Assembly (NCBI RefSeq): GCF_014190775.1 | Contig: NZ_JACHVP010000001.1 | Coordinates: forward strand, 1,798,001 to 1,862,000 | Direction: 5' to 3' | DNA from: Leifsonia aquatica | GTDB lineage: Bacteria > Actinomycetota > Actinomycetes > Actinomycetales > Microbacteriaceae | DNA length: 64,000 nucleotides | Part shown: positions 34,124 to 42,573 of the stretch, piece after piece | Layout: every line of letters begins with the position of its first letter | How positions within the stretch are numbered: position 1 is the first letter of the stretch | Notes under the pieces: generated by a model | Told to the model about the DNA's origin: nothing | Database searches by the model: none | What the model saw: the letters and a program-made list of their open reading frames with translations, nothing else | Translations under genes and position numbers: made by a program

Positions 34124-34618
34124 CTATGACGCGGGCATGGGAGCACCGATGGGAGCGCATTGCGCGTCCAGCCGCTCGAGATCCTGGTTGACTCGCTGCA
34201 CGTCCGGCCGGGACGCTGTGGCGCCTTCGACGAAGTCGCTGAGCGCGGCCGCCAGGGCGGACCAGGACTGGTCGGCGCTCTCGGCCGCGATCGCGGAAGC
34301 CGTCGCCGGTGCAAGGCTCTCCGCAGATGCAGGAACTCCGATCGTGCCATCGGCGAGGCCGGCGCTGACGACCTGGCACGCCTTCTTCGCTTCGTCGAGC
34401 CCAGCTGAAGGCGCCGTTTCCGGCGCGGCGGCCCCAGCGTCCGGGGCCTTGGTTGCCCTCGATCCGGCAGGCGCCGACGGGGAGGAGGGCGAGTGACTCG
34501 CACTCGCGCCAGGTGAGCTGGTTGGGTGCCTGCCTTCGGGTGACGAGGTGGGCGCGCACCCGGCGAAAAGCCCCGCCGTGACGATCGCCGCAGCGGATAT
34601 CGGAATCAGCCGTTTCAT
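34124..34618 (-). CDS. Predicted lipoprotein
   Basis: 164 residues from ATG 34616-34618 with GGGGGA a few bases upstream. The lipobox is AGLFAGCAPTSS with lipidation Cys 21. A Ser/Pro/Ala-rich low-complexity stretch (about 25-70) leads to a helical domain with two cysteines (KKACQVVSAGL and DAQCAPIG). No family is recognised. It is convergent with the M55 gene and divergent from the wall-protein gene. Confidence 0.7.
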   Translation of the reverse strand: MKRLIPISAAAIVTAGLFAGCAPTSSPEGRHPTSSPGASASHSPSSPSAPAGSRATKAPDAGAAAPETAPSAGLDEAKKACQVVSAGLADGTIGVPASAESLAPATASAIAAESADQSWSALAAALSDFVEGATASRPDVQRVNQDLERLDAQCAPIGAPMPAS

Positions 34619-34709
34619 TCCATCCCCCAAAATTCAGCCCTTCTGGTAGGGCCGATCGTATGCCATGGTCTAGTCAAACGCACTTCAGTGCATACATATA
34701 GGGGGAAGA

Positions 34710-36620
34710 ATGCGTCGATTGTTCGCGGCAATTTTTGCTGCGCTTATCGTGGTTTCGGGGGTAGTGGTGAGCGCCGCGCCAGCGTCGGCCGCACAATGTG
34801 CGGACGCCGCCTGCGTCAGCGTCCCGAGTACGAAGCAGGCGGTGGCTGCTCAGCTCGTCACGTATTACAACAACGGGCTGTCGTCGGCCGCCGGCCCCAA
34901 GATCGTGATCCCCGGTCAGTATCCGGGGATCTTCCCCAACGAGATCCAGGCGATTGCGAACGGCACCGTGACCGCGACGTGCGACGTGGACATCCGCGCG
35001 CTCCAAACCATCCTGATCGTGGCCCGGCATTTCGGCTCCGCGACGATAACGGACCTGAATCGCAACTGCTCCGGCGCCACCGACGCCACTTGTCCCGGGA
35101 GCCCGGTGCACTGCGTCCAGGGCACCGGCGGCGCTCCCACGAGCGCGATCGACTTCGGCTCGATCGGCGGTCTCGGCGGCCCCAGTGCATCCTCCGCGAC
35201 CGCCCTGTTCTCGTTCATGGCGGGCTTCGTGCCCCAGGTAGCGAACGGGAGCTGGACCGAGGCGCTCTGCGGTGACGGCGCTGTCTCGTCATACATCCAC
35301 CAGTTCTTCGTCACGGGCGCTGGATGCGATCACCACCACATCGATTTCCGGGGAACGGCGCAGGGCCTGAACATCCCCGCCGCGAACGTAGCGCCCATCG
35401 GCAACTTCGAAGGCGCCACCAGCCCGTCCGCCGGTGCCATCTCCGCTTCGGGATGGGCCCTCGACATGGACTCGCCGTCGGCATCCATCAACGTGGCCGT
35501 GTATCTCGACGGTGTGCGGACCGCGATCGCGCCCGCGAACCTTCTCCGGCAGGACGTAAACAACGCCTACGGGGTGACGGGCAACCACGGCTTCAGCGTC
35601 CCGATCGCGGCGAACCCCGGTTCACATACCGTAGGCGTTTCCGCCATCGACTCGACGACGGGCGCGGAGTCCTCGATGGGGACCCGCGCGGTCGTCGTGG
35701 GCGGCACCAAGCCCACGGCCTCGCGCATCTCGGGCGGCACACGCTATGACACTGCAATCGCGCTATCGCAGGCGGCCTTCCCGACGACGGCACCCGTCGT
35801 CTACCTGGCCAGCGGCCAGAACTCGGTCGACGCCATCTCGGCCGGACCGGCCGCGGCGAAGGCAGGCGGCCCGCTCCTCCTCAACGACGGGTCGACGATC
35901 CTGCCGACGGTGATGGCCGAGATCCAGCGGCTCAATCCGGCCAAGGTGCAGGTCGTCAGCGGCACGGGGTCGATCCCGGACGCGGTGCTCACGACCATCC
36001 GTCAGCAGTTGCCGAACGCGACCGTCACCCGGCTAGCGGGGGCTGACCGCTTCGAGACATCCAGGAACACCATCCGCAGCGCGTTCACCTCGGCGCCGGT
36101 GCTGTTCGTGGTCGACTCGGGCGCGTGGACCGACGCCTTCGCGGCTGGCAACACCGCCGTCTACAACGGGGAGCCTGTGCTCCTCGTCAACGGGCCCAAC
36201 GCCGCGATCGACGCTGCGTCGGTAACGCTCATCCACGATCTCGGCACGACCGGGATCCGGGTGATCGGCGGCCCCAACAGCGTGAGCGACGCGATGGTCA
36301 GCAACCTCACCAGCATCGTGCCCAATACCGCCCGCGTGTACGGTTCGGACCGGTTCGAGACGGCATCGGTCGTCGCACAGCGCACCTACACGTCCGCGAC
36401 CACTGCGTACATCGTGTCCGGCCTGGACTACCCGGACGGCCTCACGGCCGGGGTAATCTCCGGCAAGAACGGCGGCCCACTCCTGCTCTCCCGTCCGGAA
36501 TGCGTGGCGCAGAGCACACTGCAGACGATCTACAAGTTGAACGTCACCAACGTGGTGGTCATCGGCGGGACGACGGCGCTCTCGAGCGACGTGGCTGCAC
36601 TGAAACCCTGCGGCGTGTAA
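34710..36620 (+). CDS. Secreted cell-wall-binding repeat protein with M15-like N-terminal domain
   Basis: 636 residues from ATG 34710 with GGGGGAAG upstream. Signal peptide about 1-28 (ends SAAPASAAQ). Residues about 30-215 contain CDVDIRAL...SAIDFGSIGG and a metal-site-like DHHHIDFRG (His about 208-210), reminiscent of M15/D,D-carboxypeptidase folds; this is inference. Residues about 228-325 form an Ig-like module (ISASGWALDMDSPSASINVAVYLDGV). From about 340 to the end are three cell-wall-binding repeat 2 modules (RISGGTRYDTAIALSQ, RLAGADRFETSRN, RVYGSDRFETASVV), which anchor proteins to wall polymers. Confidence 0.82.
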   Translation: MRRLFAAIFAALIVVSGVVVSAAPASAAQCADAACVSVPSTKQAVAAQLVTYYNNGLSSAAGPKIVIPGQYPGIFPNEIQAIANGTVTATCDVDIRALQTILIVARHFGSATITDLNRNCSGATDATCPGSPVHCVQGTGGAPTSAIDFGSIGGLGGPSASSATALFSFMAGFVPQVANGSWTEALCGDGAVSSYIHQFFVTGAGCDHHHIDFRGTAQGLNIPAANVAPIGNFEGATSPSAGAISASGWALDMDSPSASINVAVYLDGVRTAIAPANLLRQDVNNAYGVTGNHGFSVPIAANPGSHTVGVSAIDSTTGAESSMGTRAVVVGGTKPTASRISGGTRYDTAIALSQAAFPTTAPVVYLASGQNSVDAISAGPAAAKAGGPLLLNDGSTILPTVMAEIQRLNPAKVQVVSGTGSIPDAVLTTIRQQLPNATVTRLAGADRFETSRNTIRSAFTSAPVLFVVDSGAWTDAFAAGNTAVYNGEPVLLVNGPNAAIDAASVTLIHDLGTTGIRVIGGPNSVSDAMVSNLTSIVPNTARVYGSDRFETASVVAQRTYTSATTAYIVSGLDYPDGLTAGVISGKNGGPLLLSRPECVAQSTLQTIYKLNVTNVVVIGGTTALSSDVAALKPCGV

Positions 36621-36634
36621 GGACCGCGTGCATT

Positions 36635-36671
36635 GAGGGCTCCGGCCTACCTCCGGGTGGCCGGAGCCCTC
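36635..36671 (+). terminator. Terminator after the cell-wall-binding protein gene
   Basis: 12-bp GC-rich stem (36635-36646 with 36660-36671) starting 15 bases after the stop codon, between two convergent genes. Probably bidirectional. Confidence 0.8.
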
Positions 36672-36691
36672 GCCTGTCGCCGTGGCTGGAA

Positions 36692-37987
36692 CTACGCCCG
36701 CTCCGCCGCCGTCTCGCGCGGGATTCGCCGGTCCACCCCCGTGATGACGAGCAGCGCGATGCCGATGCCCGCCATGACCCAGGCGAGGGTGTGGAGGCCG
36801 GCGTCGGTGGCGGCCTCGCCGAAGGTGATGCCGATGAGGCTGGAGGAGAAGATCGCGCCGATGTAGGCGAAGGTGCGGTAGAGGCCGGACGCGACGGCGA
36901 TCTCGCCGGCCGGAGCCTGCACGTAGAGGCTGGCCTGGTTGGCGAAGCCGGTGAGGCCGTTGGCGACGCCGAGCAGGGCGGCCATGAGCAGGAGCAGCCA
37001 GACACTGGTGTGCGCGTCCATGAGCAGCAGCAGGGTGGCGGCCGCGGCGATGGCGAGAGCGCCCAGGAGCAGCGGGCTGCGCACCCAGCCCCGGTTCGAC
37101 ACGATGCGGGCGAGCACGATGCTGATGCCCGAGAGCGGCAGCAGGATGAGACCGACCTGCGTCGGCGTGTACCCGGCCGACTGCTCCATCCACTGGCTCA
37201 CGCCGTACAAGGTCGAGTAGCTGACGAGGGCCGACAGGGTCTGCCGCAGGTAGGTGCGCTGGAGCGGGCCGTTGCTGCCGAGCATGCGCACGTCGATGAG
37301 CGGCCGGGTCGCCCGGCGCTCCCAGAGGATCAGGGCCGCGGCGCACACGACGACGATCGGGAGCAGCCACCAGATCGGCGCGGAGAGGCTGGAGAGGAAG
37401 AGCAGGAGGCTGACGATCGTCGCGGCGAAGAGGCCGATGCCGGGCAGATCGACCGACACGAGCAACGACCGCACTCCCCCGCGCTCGCGCGGCGCATCCT
37501 TCTCGACGCCGAGCAGGGTGAAGGTCAGCACGATCAGCGCCAGCGGGACGTTCACGAGGAAGAGCGCACGCCAACCGAACGCGCCCGCGAGGATGCCGCC
37601 GAGGGGCAGTCCGACGACCGCCGTGATCTGCGCGGCGATGGAGAAGTTGCCGAGCACACGGGACGGCACGCCCACCTTGTGCTCGTCCGCCCGCCGCCGG
37701 ACCATGGCCATCGCCGTCGGGTAGGCGGCCGAACTGCCGATGCCGATCAGCGCGCGCGAGACGAGGAGGAAGCCGAAGTTGGGAGCCGCCGCACCGACCA
37801 CGCCCGCGATCAGCAGGATCACGATCCCCGACACGAACACCCGCCGCGGCCCGAACACGGTCGACAGCTTGCCCATCGTGGGCTGCATGATCGCGCTGCA
37901 CAGGTACAGCACCGAGATCAGGCTCGCGGTCTTGCCCGGCCCGAGGTGGAAGTCGAGGCCGATGGCGAGCAGACCGGTGGCGAGCAT
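36692..37987 (-). CDS. MFS transporter (DHA2-like), N-terminus unresolved
   Basis: 431 residues if ATG 37985-37987 is used; about twelve to thirteen helices. Motif A appears as QPTMGKLSTVFGPRRVFV. Reading upstream in frame adds a plausible first helix start (FEWRFTAPLLLGSTLNPINSS), but no ATG, GTG or TTG occurs before the in-frame stop at 38108-38110; the only non-standard candidate is ATT at 38102-38104. Either the protein starts inside helix 1 or initiation is unusual. Divergent from a marR gene, so it is likely a MarR-controlled drug or metabolite exporter. Confidence 0.82.
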   Translation of the reverse strand: MLATGLLAIGLDFHLGPGKTASLISVLYLCSAIMQPTMGKLSTVFGPRRVFVSGIVILLIAGVVGAAAPNFGFLLVSRALIGIGSSAAYPTAMAMVRRRADEHKVGVPSRVLGNFSIAAQITAVVGLPLGGILAGAFGWRALFLVNVPLALIVLTFTLLGVEKDAPRERGGVRSLLVSVDLPGIGLFAATIVSLLLFLSSLSAPIWWLLPIVVVCAAALILWERRATRPLIDVRMLGSNGPLQRTYLRQTLSALVSYSTLYGVSQWMEQSAGYTPTQVGLILLPLSGISIVLARIVSNRGWVRSPLLLGALAIAAAATLLLLMDAHTSVWLLLLMAALLGVANGLTGFANQASLYVQAPAGEIAVASGLYRTFAYIGAIFSSSLIGITFGEAATDAGLHTLAWVMAGIGIALLVITGVDRRIPRETAAERA

Positions 37988-38126
37988 CGAACTGTTGATC
38001 GGGTTGAGGGTGGACCCGAGGAGGAGCGGCGCGGTGAAGCGCCACTCGAAAGGCTGGGTGGTGGCGGCGGTGCGGTCGGTGGTGGCCGTGAGGACTCCCG
38101 AAATCGTTCAGACGTGTTAACTATTT

Positions 38127-38143
38127 CTTTAGGTATACTAAAG
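38127..38143. promoter_or_regulatory. Probable MarR operator over the divergent promoters
   Basis: Inverted repeat CTTTAG (38127-38132), centre GTATA, CTAAAG (38138-38143). The -10-like TATACT (38134-38139) lies inside it and the MarR start codon follows at 38148, implying a leaderless marR transcript that MarR itself would block. The AT-richness of 38115-38148 contrasts with the rest of the window. Confidence 0.65.
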
Positions 38144-38147
38144 ACTT

Positions 38148-38591
38148 ATGCAGGCAGACGCAACCGGCACCGACGCTCTCCGGGATCTCGACGAGAAGCT
38201 CACCCGGGCGGTCGCCCGGATCTACCGGAGGTTCCGCACCGAACGCGCGAACGGCGAACTCGGCGACGCGGCGATGTCCGCCCTCAGCCACCTCCATCGC
38301 TCGGGCCCGACCTCCCTCGGCGGTCTGAGCGAGAACGATCGCGTCACCCCGGCCTCCATGAGCCAGACGGTGAATCGTCTCGTCTCGCTCGGCCTCGCGG
38401 TGCGCACGCCGGACCCGGAGGACGGCCGCCGCGTGCTGTTCGCGCTGACCGAGCAGGGGCGGACGCTCGCCGCGGTTGCGCGCGAGGAGCGGCACCGATG
38501 GTTCCGCGAGCGCCTGGCCGCCCTCACGGACGAGGAGCGGGACGTGCTGCGCCGCGCAGCCGACCTCCTCGGCGGCATCGCCGAGGACTGA
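38148..38591 (+). CDS. MarR family transcriptional regulator
   Basis: 147 residues from ATG 38148. Winged-helix core: LGDAAMSALSHLHRSGPTSLGGLSENDRVTPASMSQTVNRLVSLGLAVRTPDPEDGRRVLFALTEQGR (key parts LSENDRVTPASMSQTVNRL and the wing DPEDGRRVLFALT). The dimerisation helices are at both ends. It is divergent from the MFS gene, with a palindrome in the shared promoter region, so it probably represses both. Confidence 0.9.
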   Translation: MQADATGTDALRDLDEKLTRAVARIYRRFRTERANGELGDAAMSALSHLHRSGPTSLGGLSENDRVTPASMSQTVNRLVSLGLAVRTPDPEDGRRVLFALTEQGRTLAAVAREERHRWFRERLAALTDEERDVLRRAADLLGGIAED

Positions 38592-38620
38592 CGCCCGGCC
38601 CCATCCCGTAGCGTGGAGGC

Positions 38621-39205
38621 ATGCCGCACACGCTCGCCGCTCCCGCCCAGGCGGAGCTGGAGGTGCGCCGCAGCCGGTTCCTCGCCGTCGCCCTGCCGGT
38701 GTCCGGCCGGGAGGAGGCGACCGAGCAGATCGCGCGCCTGCGGGCGGAGCACCCCGGCGCGAACCACGTCTGCTGGGCGCTGCTGGCCGGCGGTCACTCC
38801 GGGATGTCGGACGACGGTGAGCCGAGCGGCACGGCGGGCCGCCCCATCCTCGAGGTGCTGCGGCACCACGACCTCGAGGACGTGCTCGGCGCGGTCGTCC
38901 GGTACTTCGGCGGGGTCAAACTCGGGGCGGGTGGACTCGTCCGCGCCTACACCGACGCCATCGCCACCGCGCTCCTCGACGCCGAGGTGATCGAGCGCAT
39001 CCCGGAGACCACGCTCGCCGTGACCGCCAACTACGCGGACGCCGAGCGCATCCGGCGCTGGGCGGACGGTGAAGGTTTCACCGTGCCCGACGCGGCGTAC
39101 GGCGAATCGGTGCGCCTCACGCTCGTGCTGCCGGAGGCGCGGTGCACCGAGGCCGTCGACACGATCCGCGACCTCACGGGCGGACGCGCGCATCCCGAAG
39201 ATTGA
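38621..39205 (+). CDS. YigZ/IMPACT family protein (UPF0029)
   Basis: 194 residues from ATG 38621, 29 bases after marR. Hallmarks are SRFLAVALPVSG, ANHVCWALLAGG, MSDDGEPSGTAGRPILEVL and VVRYFGGVKLGAGGLVRAY. The C-terminal DUF1949-like half is shorter. The eukaryotic IMPACT homologues affect Gcn2 signalling; the bacterial function is unclear. It is convergent with the NADH dehydrogenase gene across a terminator. Confidence 0.9.
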   Translation: MPHTLAAPAQAELEVRRSRFLAVALPVSGREEATEQIARLRAEHPGANHVCWALLAGGHSGMSDDGEPSGTAGRPILEVLRHHDLEDVLGAVVRYFGGVKLGAGGLVRAYTDAIATALLDAEVIERIPETTLAVTANYADAERIRRWADGEGFTVPDAAYGESVRLTLVLPEARCTEAVDTIRDLTGGRAHPED

Positions 39206-39223
39206 ACTCCCTCCCGCCAACGC

Positions 39224-39262
39224 CGAAGGCCCGGCCCCGCACCTGCGGGAACCGGGCCTTCG
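39224..39262. terminator. Bidirectional terminator between convergent genes
   Basis: 11-bp perfect stem CGAAGGCCCGG / CCGGGCCTTCG (39224-39234 with 39252-39262), with an inner GC-rich loop, between the yigZ-like stop and the NADH dehydrogenase stop. Confidence 0.8.
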
Positions 39263-39279
39263 AGACGAAACGGGTCGCG

Positions 39280-40683
39280 TTACTTCGCGGCGACCTCGGC
39301 CGGCTCCTTGGCAGACGGCTTCTTCTCCGGAGCCTTCGCGGGCTCGGCAGGAGCCTCGACGGCCGGCTTCGGGCGGGAGGCGAACTCCTCGAAGACCGCA
39401 CGCGGGGTCTGCACGGCCTCGAGCGACACGATGTCGCGGCCGAGCCAGAAGTTGTTCCACCAGCCCCAGATGACGCGCCACTTGCGCTCCCAGCTCGGCA
39501 TGGCGAGACCGTGGTAACCACGGTGCGCGAGCCAGCCCAGGACGCCCTTGAACGCGAGCTTGCCGGACTGGAGCACGCCGATGCCGAGACCGAGGCCGGC
39601 GACGGCGCCCAGGCTCTTGTGGACGTACTGGCGCGGGAGCTCGCCGCGGAGGTCCGCGACGATGTTCTTCGCGAGCAGCTTGCCCTGGCGGACGGCGTGC
39701 TGCGCGTTCGGCACGCAGTAGCCGCCGACGCCCGCACCGGTCAGGTCCGGGACGGCCGAGACATCCCCGGCGCCCCAGGCGTCCTTGATGATCTCCTCGT
39801 CGGTGCCGACGCGCAGGTCCGCACGGACGCGCAGACGGCCGCGCTCCTCGATCGGGAGGTCGGTGTGACGCACCACGGTCGGGTTCGCCATGACACCGGC
39901 GGTCCAGACGATGAGGTCGGTCTCGAACGACTCGCCGGTCGAGAGCTGGATGACGCCGTCGACCGCGCTGGTGAGCTGCGTGTCGAGGTGGATCTCCGCG
40001 CCGCGCTCGGCGAGGTTCTTGATGACCCAGTGGCTGGTGGGGAGGCTGACCTCCGGCATGATCCGGCCCATGGCCTCGATCAGGTGGAAGTGCGTGTCCT
40101 CGAAGGACAGCTCCGGGTACTTCTTCAGCAGCGCGCTGGCGAACGAGCGCAGCTCGGCGAAGATCTCGATGCCGGCGAAGCCGCCGCCGACCACCACGGT
40201 GGTGAGCAGGCGGTCGCGCTCGGGGCCGGCCGGGAGGCTCGCGGCCTTGTCGAAGTTCGTGAGCATCGTGTCGCGGATGTACACGGCCTCTTCGATGGTC
40301 TTGAGGCCGACGGCCTGGTCGGCGACACCCGGGATCGGGAACGTGCGCGACACGGCACCGGCCGTGACCACGACGACGTCGTACGCGAACTCGTACGCCT
40401 CGCCGACGGGCGGCTGGATGGTGGCGGTCTTCTTCGCGTGGTCGATGTACGTGACCTTCGCGGTGATGACGTTCGTGCTCTTCAGGTGGCGGCGGTGCGC
40501 GACCACGGCGTGACGCGGCTCGATGGAGCCTGCCGCGACCTCGGGGAGGAAGGGCTGGTACGTCATGTAGGGCAGCGGGTCGACCATGGTGACCTCGGCT
40601 TCACCCTTGCGCAGCTGCTTCTCGAGCTTCCACGCCGTGTAGAAACCGGCGTAGCCTCCGCCGACGATCAGGATTTTGGGCAC
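39280..40683 (-). CDS. ndh: Type II NADH dehydrogenase (NAD(P)/FAD-dependent oxidoreductase)
   Basis: 467 residues from GTG 40681-40683, with GAGGAGA about 9 bases upstream; an earlier in-frame start would place the ribosome site inside the gene. Two dinucleotide-binding motifs are present, ILIVGGGYAGFYTAW (FAD) and TVVVGGGFAGIEIFAEL (NADH), and the second FAD contact is AWGAGDVSAVPDL. NDH-2 feeds electrons from NADH to menaquinone without pumping protons. The C-terminal membrane-binding region is followed by a Lys/Pro/Ala-rich tail (about 435-467) of unknown role. Confidence 0.9.
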   Translation of the reverse strand: MPKILIVGGGYAGFYTAWKLEKQLRKGEAEVTMVDPLPYMTYQPFLPEVAAGSIEPRHAVVAHRRHLKSTNVITAKVTYIDHAKKTATIQPPVGEAYEFAYDVVVVTAGAVSRTFPIPGVADQAVGLKTIEEAVYIRDTMLTNFDKAASLPAGPERDRLLTTVVVGGGFAGIEIFAELRSFASALLKKYPELSFEDTHFHLIEAMGRIMPEVSLPTSHWVIKNLAERGAEIHLDTQLTSAVDGVIQLSTGESFETDLIVWTAGVMANPTVVRHTDLPIEERGRLRVRADLRVGTDEEIIKDAWGAGDVSAVPDLTGAGVGGYCVPNAQHAVRQGKLLAKNIVADLRGELPRQYVHKSLGAVAGLGLGIGVLQSGKLAFKGVLGWLAHRGYHGLAMPSWERKWRVIWGWWNNFWLGRDIVSLEAVQTPRAVFEEFASRPKPAVEAPAEPAKAPEKKPSAKEPAEVAAK

Positions 40684-40722
40684 AGTGATGCGTCTCCTCA
40701 ACACGAAACAATGGGTGTTAAT

Positions 40723-42051
40723 CTACCCCCTGCGCACCCTTCGCCTGAAATGCAGCCACGCGCCCACGCCGCCGAGAGCGGCGAGGGCCACGAAACCCGT
40801 GATCAATGCGAACGGAATCCAGAAGGTGGTGAGGACGCTCCATTGCGGCCAAAAGAACCGCGTCCATTCTACCGCGCGTTCGGGAGTCAGCTTCGCCGGG
40901 GCCGGAATCGCCTGCGGATCACTGGTCGGAGCGGGGGTCGCCGTCGTCTCGGCGCGACGGTGCACGCGGATCCACTCGCTCAGATCGCCCATCGGATTCG
41001 CGGTCACGTGCGGGACCGACGCGGTCACCGCGGCGGCCGCATCCAGCAGCCCGAACCCGTAGATCGGGCTCGGGACGCTCCCGCCGGCCGGGCGCGCCGT
41101 CTTGATGATCCGCTCGATGACGTCGGCGGCCTTCAGCTCGGGATGAGCGGCCCGCACGAGCGCGACCGCGCCGGAGACCAGGGGCGCAGCGCCGCTCGTG
41201 CCCTCCCACTGCACATACCCGCCGCCGGGATTCGCGCCGACCAGCTGCTCGCTGGGGGCGGAGACGCCGATCGTGATCCCCTGCGACGACGCGTCGAAGC
41301 TCGCCTGCCCCTGCCGGTCAACGCCCGCCACCGTGAGGACGCCCGGGATGGTGGCAGGCGCGCCGACCTCGGTCGTCCCGCTCCCCCGGTTGCCGGCCGC
41401 CGCGACGATCACGACGTCGTGCTGGAACGCGTACTGGAACGCGTCGTCCCAGCTGGTGGGCCAGTCGAGGGTGTTGCGGGTGAGGGACATGTTGATCACG
41501 GTGGCGCCGTTGTCCACGGCCCAGTGGATGGCCTGGGCGATCTGCTCGTCGCTGCCGATCGGTCCCATCGCCTTGCCGAGCGCCACCGACGCCGGCAGGA
41601 TCGTCGCCTCGGGCGCCGCCCCGAGGACGCCGTTGCCGTCTCCCGTGCCGCGGCCCGCGAGCAGCGAGGCCACCCACGTGCCGTGGTTGGCGGCGTCGCC
41701 GTCGCCGAGCGGCTTCTGGCCGTTCGCGGCGCCGACGCCGGAGACGTCCGTCCCGGCTCCGAGCGCACCGGCCAGGTCGGGGACGCTGCCGTCGACGCCC
41801 GTGTCGATCACGGCGACCTTCACCCCGGCGCCGCGCGTGGTCTGCCAGGCGGTGGTGAAGCCGTAGTCGGTGAGCCAGTACTCGAGGTCGCGCACCTGGT
41901 CGGCCTGCGCGGGTGCGGGGGCGACCAGGGTGAGGGCCAGTGCGGCGGCGATCACCGCGGCAGAGCGGCGCACGCGGACGGCCGTGCCCATCCCTGTGCC
42001 GCGTCGCGCCCCTCCCCGGCGCCCGTGGCCTCCCCCCTGGCCTGCGCTCAT
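40723..42051 (-). CDS. Membrane-anchored S8 subtilisin-like serine peptidase
   Basis: 442 residues from ATG 42049-42051, overlapping the DUF501 stop (ATGA); ATG at residue 21 is an alternative. Signal peptide to about residue 51 (VAPAPAQA). The catalytic triad is Asp 83 (VIDTGVDG), His 123 (NHGTWVASL) and Ser 286 (GTSGAAP), with oxyanion Asn 221. A Pro/Thr linker precedes a C-terminal membrane helix (about 405-430) and basic tail RRRVRRG. This order resembles mycosins, the subtilases of ESX systems, but no ESX core genes are here. It is the last gene of a conserved eno-ftsB-DUF501 block. Confidence 0.9.
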   Translation of the reverse strand: MSAGQGGGHGRRGGARRGTGMGTAVRVRRSAAVIAAALALTLVAPAPAQADQVRDLEYWLTDYGFTTAWQTTRGAGVKVAVIDTGVDGSVPDLAGALGAGTDVSGVGAANGQKPLGDGDAANHGTWVASLLAGRGTGDGNGVLGAAPEATILPASVALGKAMGPIGSDEQIAQAIHWAVDNGATVINMSLTRNTLDWPTSWDDAFQYAFQHDVVIVAAAGNRGSGTTEVGAPATIPGVLTVAGVDRQGQASFDASSQGITIGVSAPSEQLVGANPGGGYVQWEGTSGAAPLVSGAVALVRAAHPELKAADVIERIIKTARPAGGSVPSPIYGFGLLDAAAAVTASVPHVTANPMGDLSEWIRVHRRAETTATPAPTSDPQAIPAPAKLTPERAVEWTRFFWPQWSVLTTFWIPFALITGFVALAALGGVGAWLHFRRRVRRG

Positions 42052-42563
42052 TCCGTCACGTCGACCTGGCACTCGCAGACCTCGGGCGACCAGTCGCCGC
42101 GCGCGAGCGCGAGGTCCCCGATGGGGTTCACGCCGGGGCCGGCCGCGAGCGCGTGCGCGGCGAGCGCGTGGAGGCACTTCACGCGGGTCGGCATGCCGCC
42201 CGACGAGATGCCCGCGATCTCCTCGACGACGCCGATCGACTCCCGGTCGGCGAGGAACTGCTCGTGCGCCGCGGCGTACCGGGCGCGCAGCTCCTCGTCC
42301 TCGGCCAGGAGGTCGTTGTACTCGTTCATCACCTGCGTCGCCTCGAGCGTCGACATCGCCGCCGTCGCCGCCGGGTGGGTGAGGTAGTAGAAGGTCGGGA
42401 ACGGCGTGCCGTCGGCGAGGCGCGGCGCGGTCGACACGACGGTGGGGCGTCCGCAGACGCAACGCGCGGCGATGCCGACGACATCGCGGGCCGGCCGGCC
42501 GAGCTGGCGGCTGACGGTGGCGATGTCCTCGTCGGACACGGGGTCGAACGGCGGTCTGGTCAT
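42048..42563 (-). CDS. DUF501 domain-containing protein
   Basis: 171 residues from ATG 42561-42563. DUF501 motifs include QLGRPARDVVGIAARCVCGRP, FPTFYYLTHPAA, GISSGGMPTRVKCLHALAAHALAAGPGVNPIGD and a C-terminal CECQ. Conserved Cys and His residues suggest metal or redox function. The family is almost always found between ftsB/divIC and downstream genes near eno in actinobacteria, as here; its function is unknown. Confidence 0.92.
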   Translation of the reverse strand: MTRPPFDPVSDEDIATVSRQLGRPARDVVGIAARCVCGRPTVVSTAPRLADGTPFPTFYYLTHPAATAAMSTLEATQVMNEYNDLLAEDEELRARYAAAHEQFLADRESIGVVEEIAGISSGGMPTRVKCLHALAAHALAAGPGVNPIGDLALARGDWSPEVCECQVDVTE

Positions 42564-42573
42564 GGTGCGGTGC

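Noticed and set aside
36033-38045. Long open frame antisense to the cell-wall-binding protein and MFS genes
   Set aside because: High-GC shadow: arginine/proline-rich translation with no domain, and the sense frames encode clear families.
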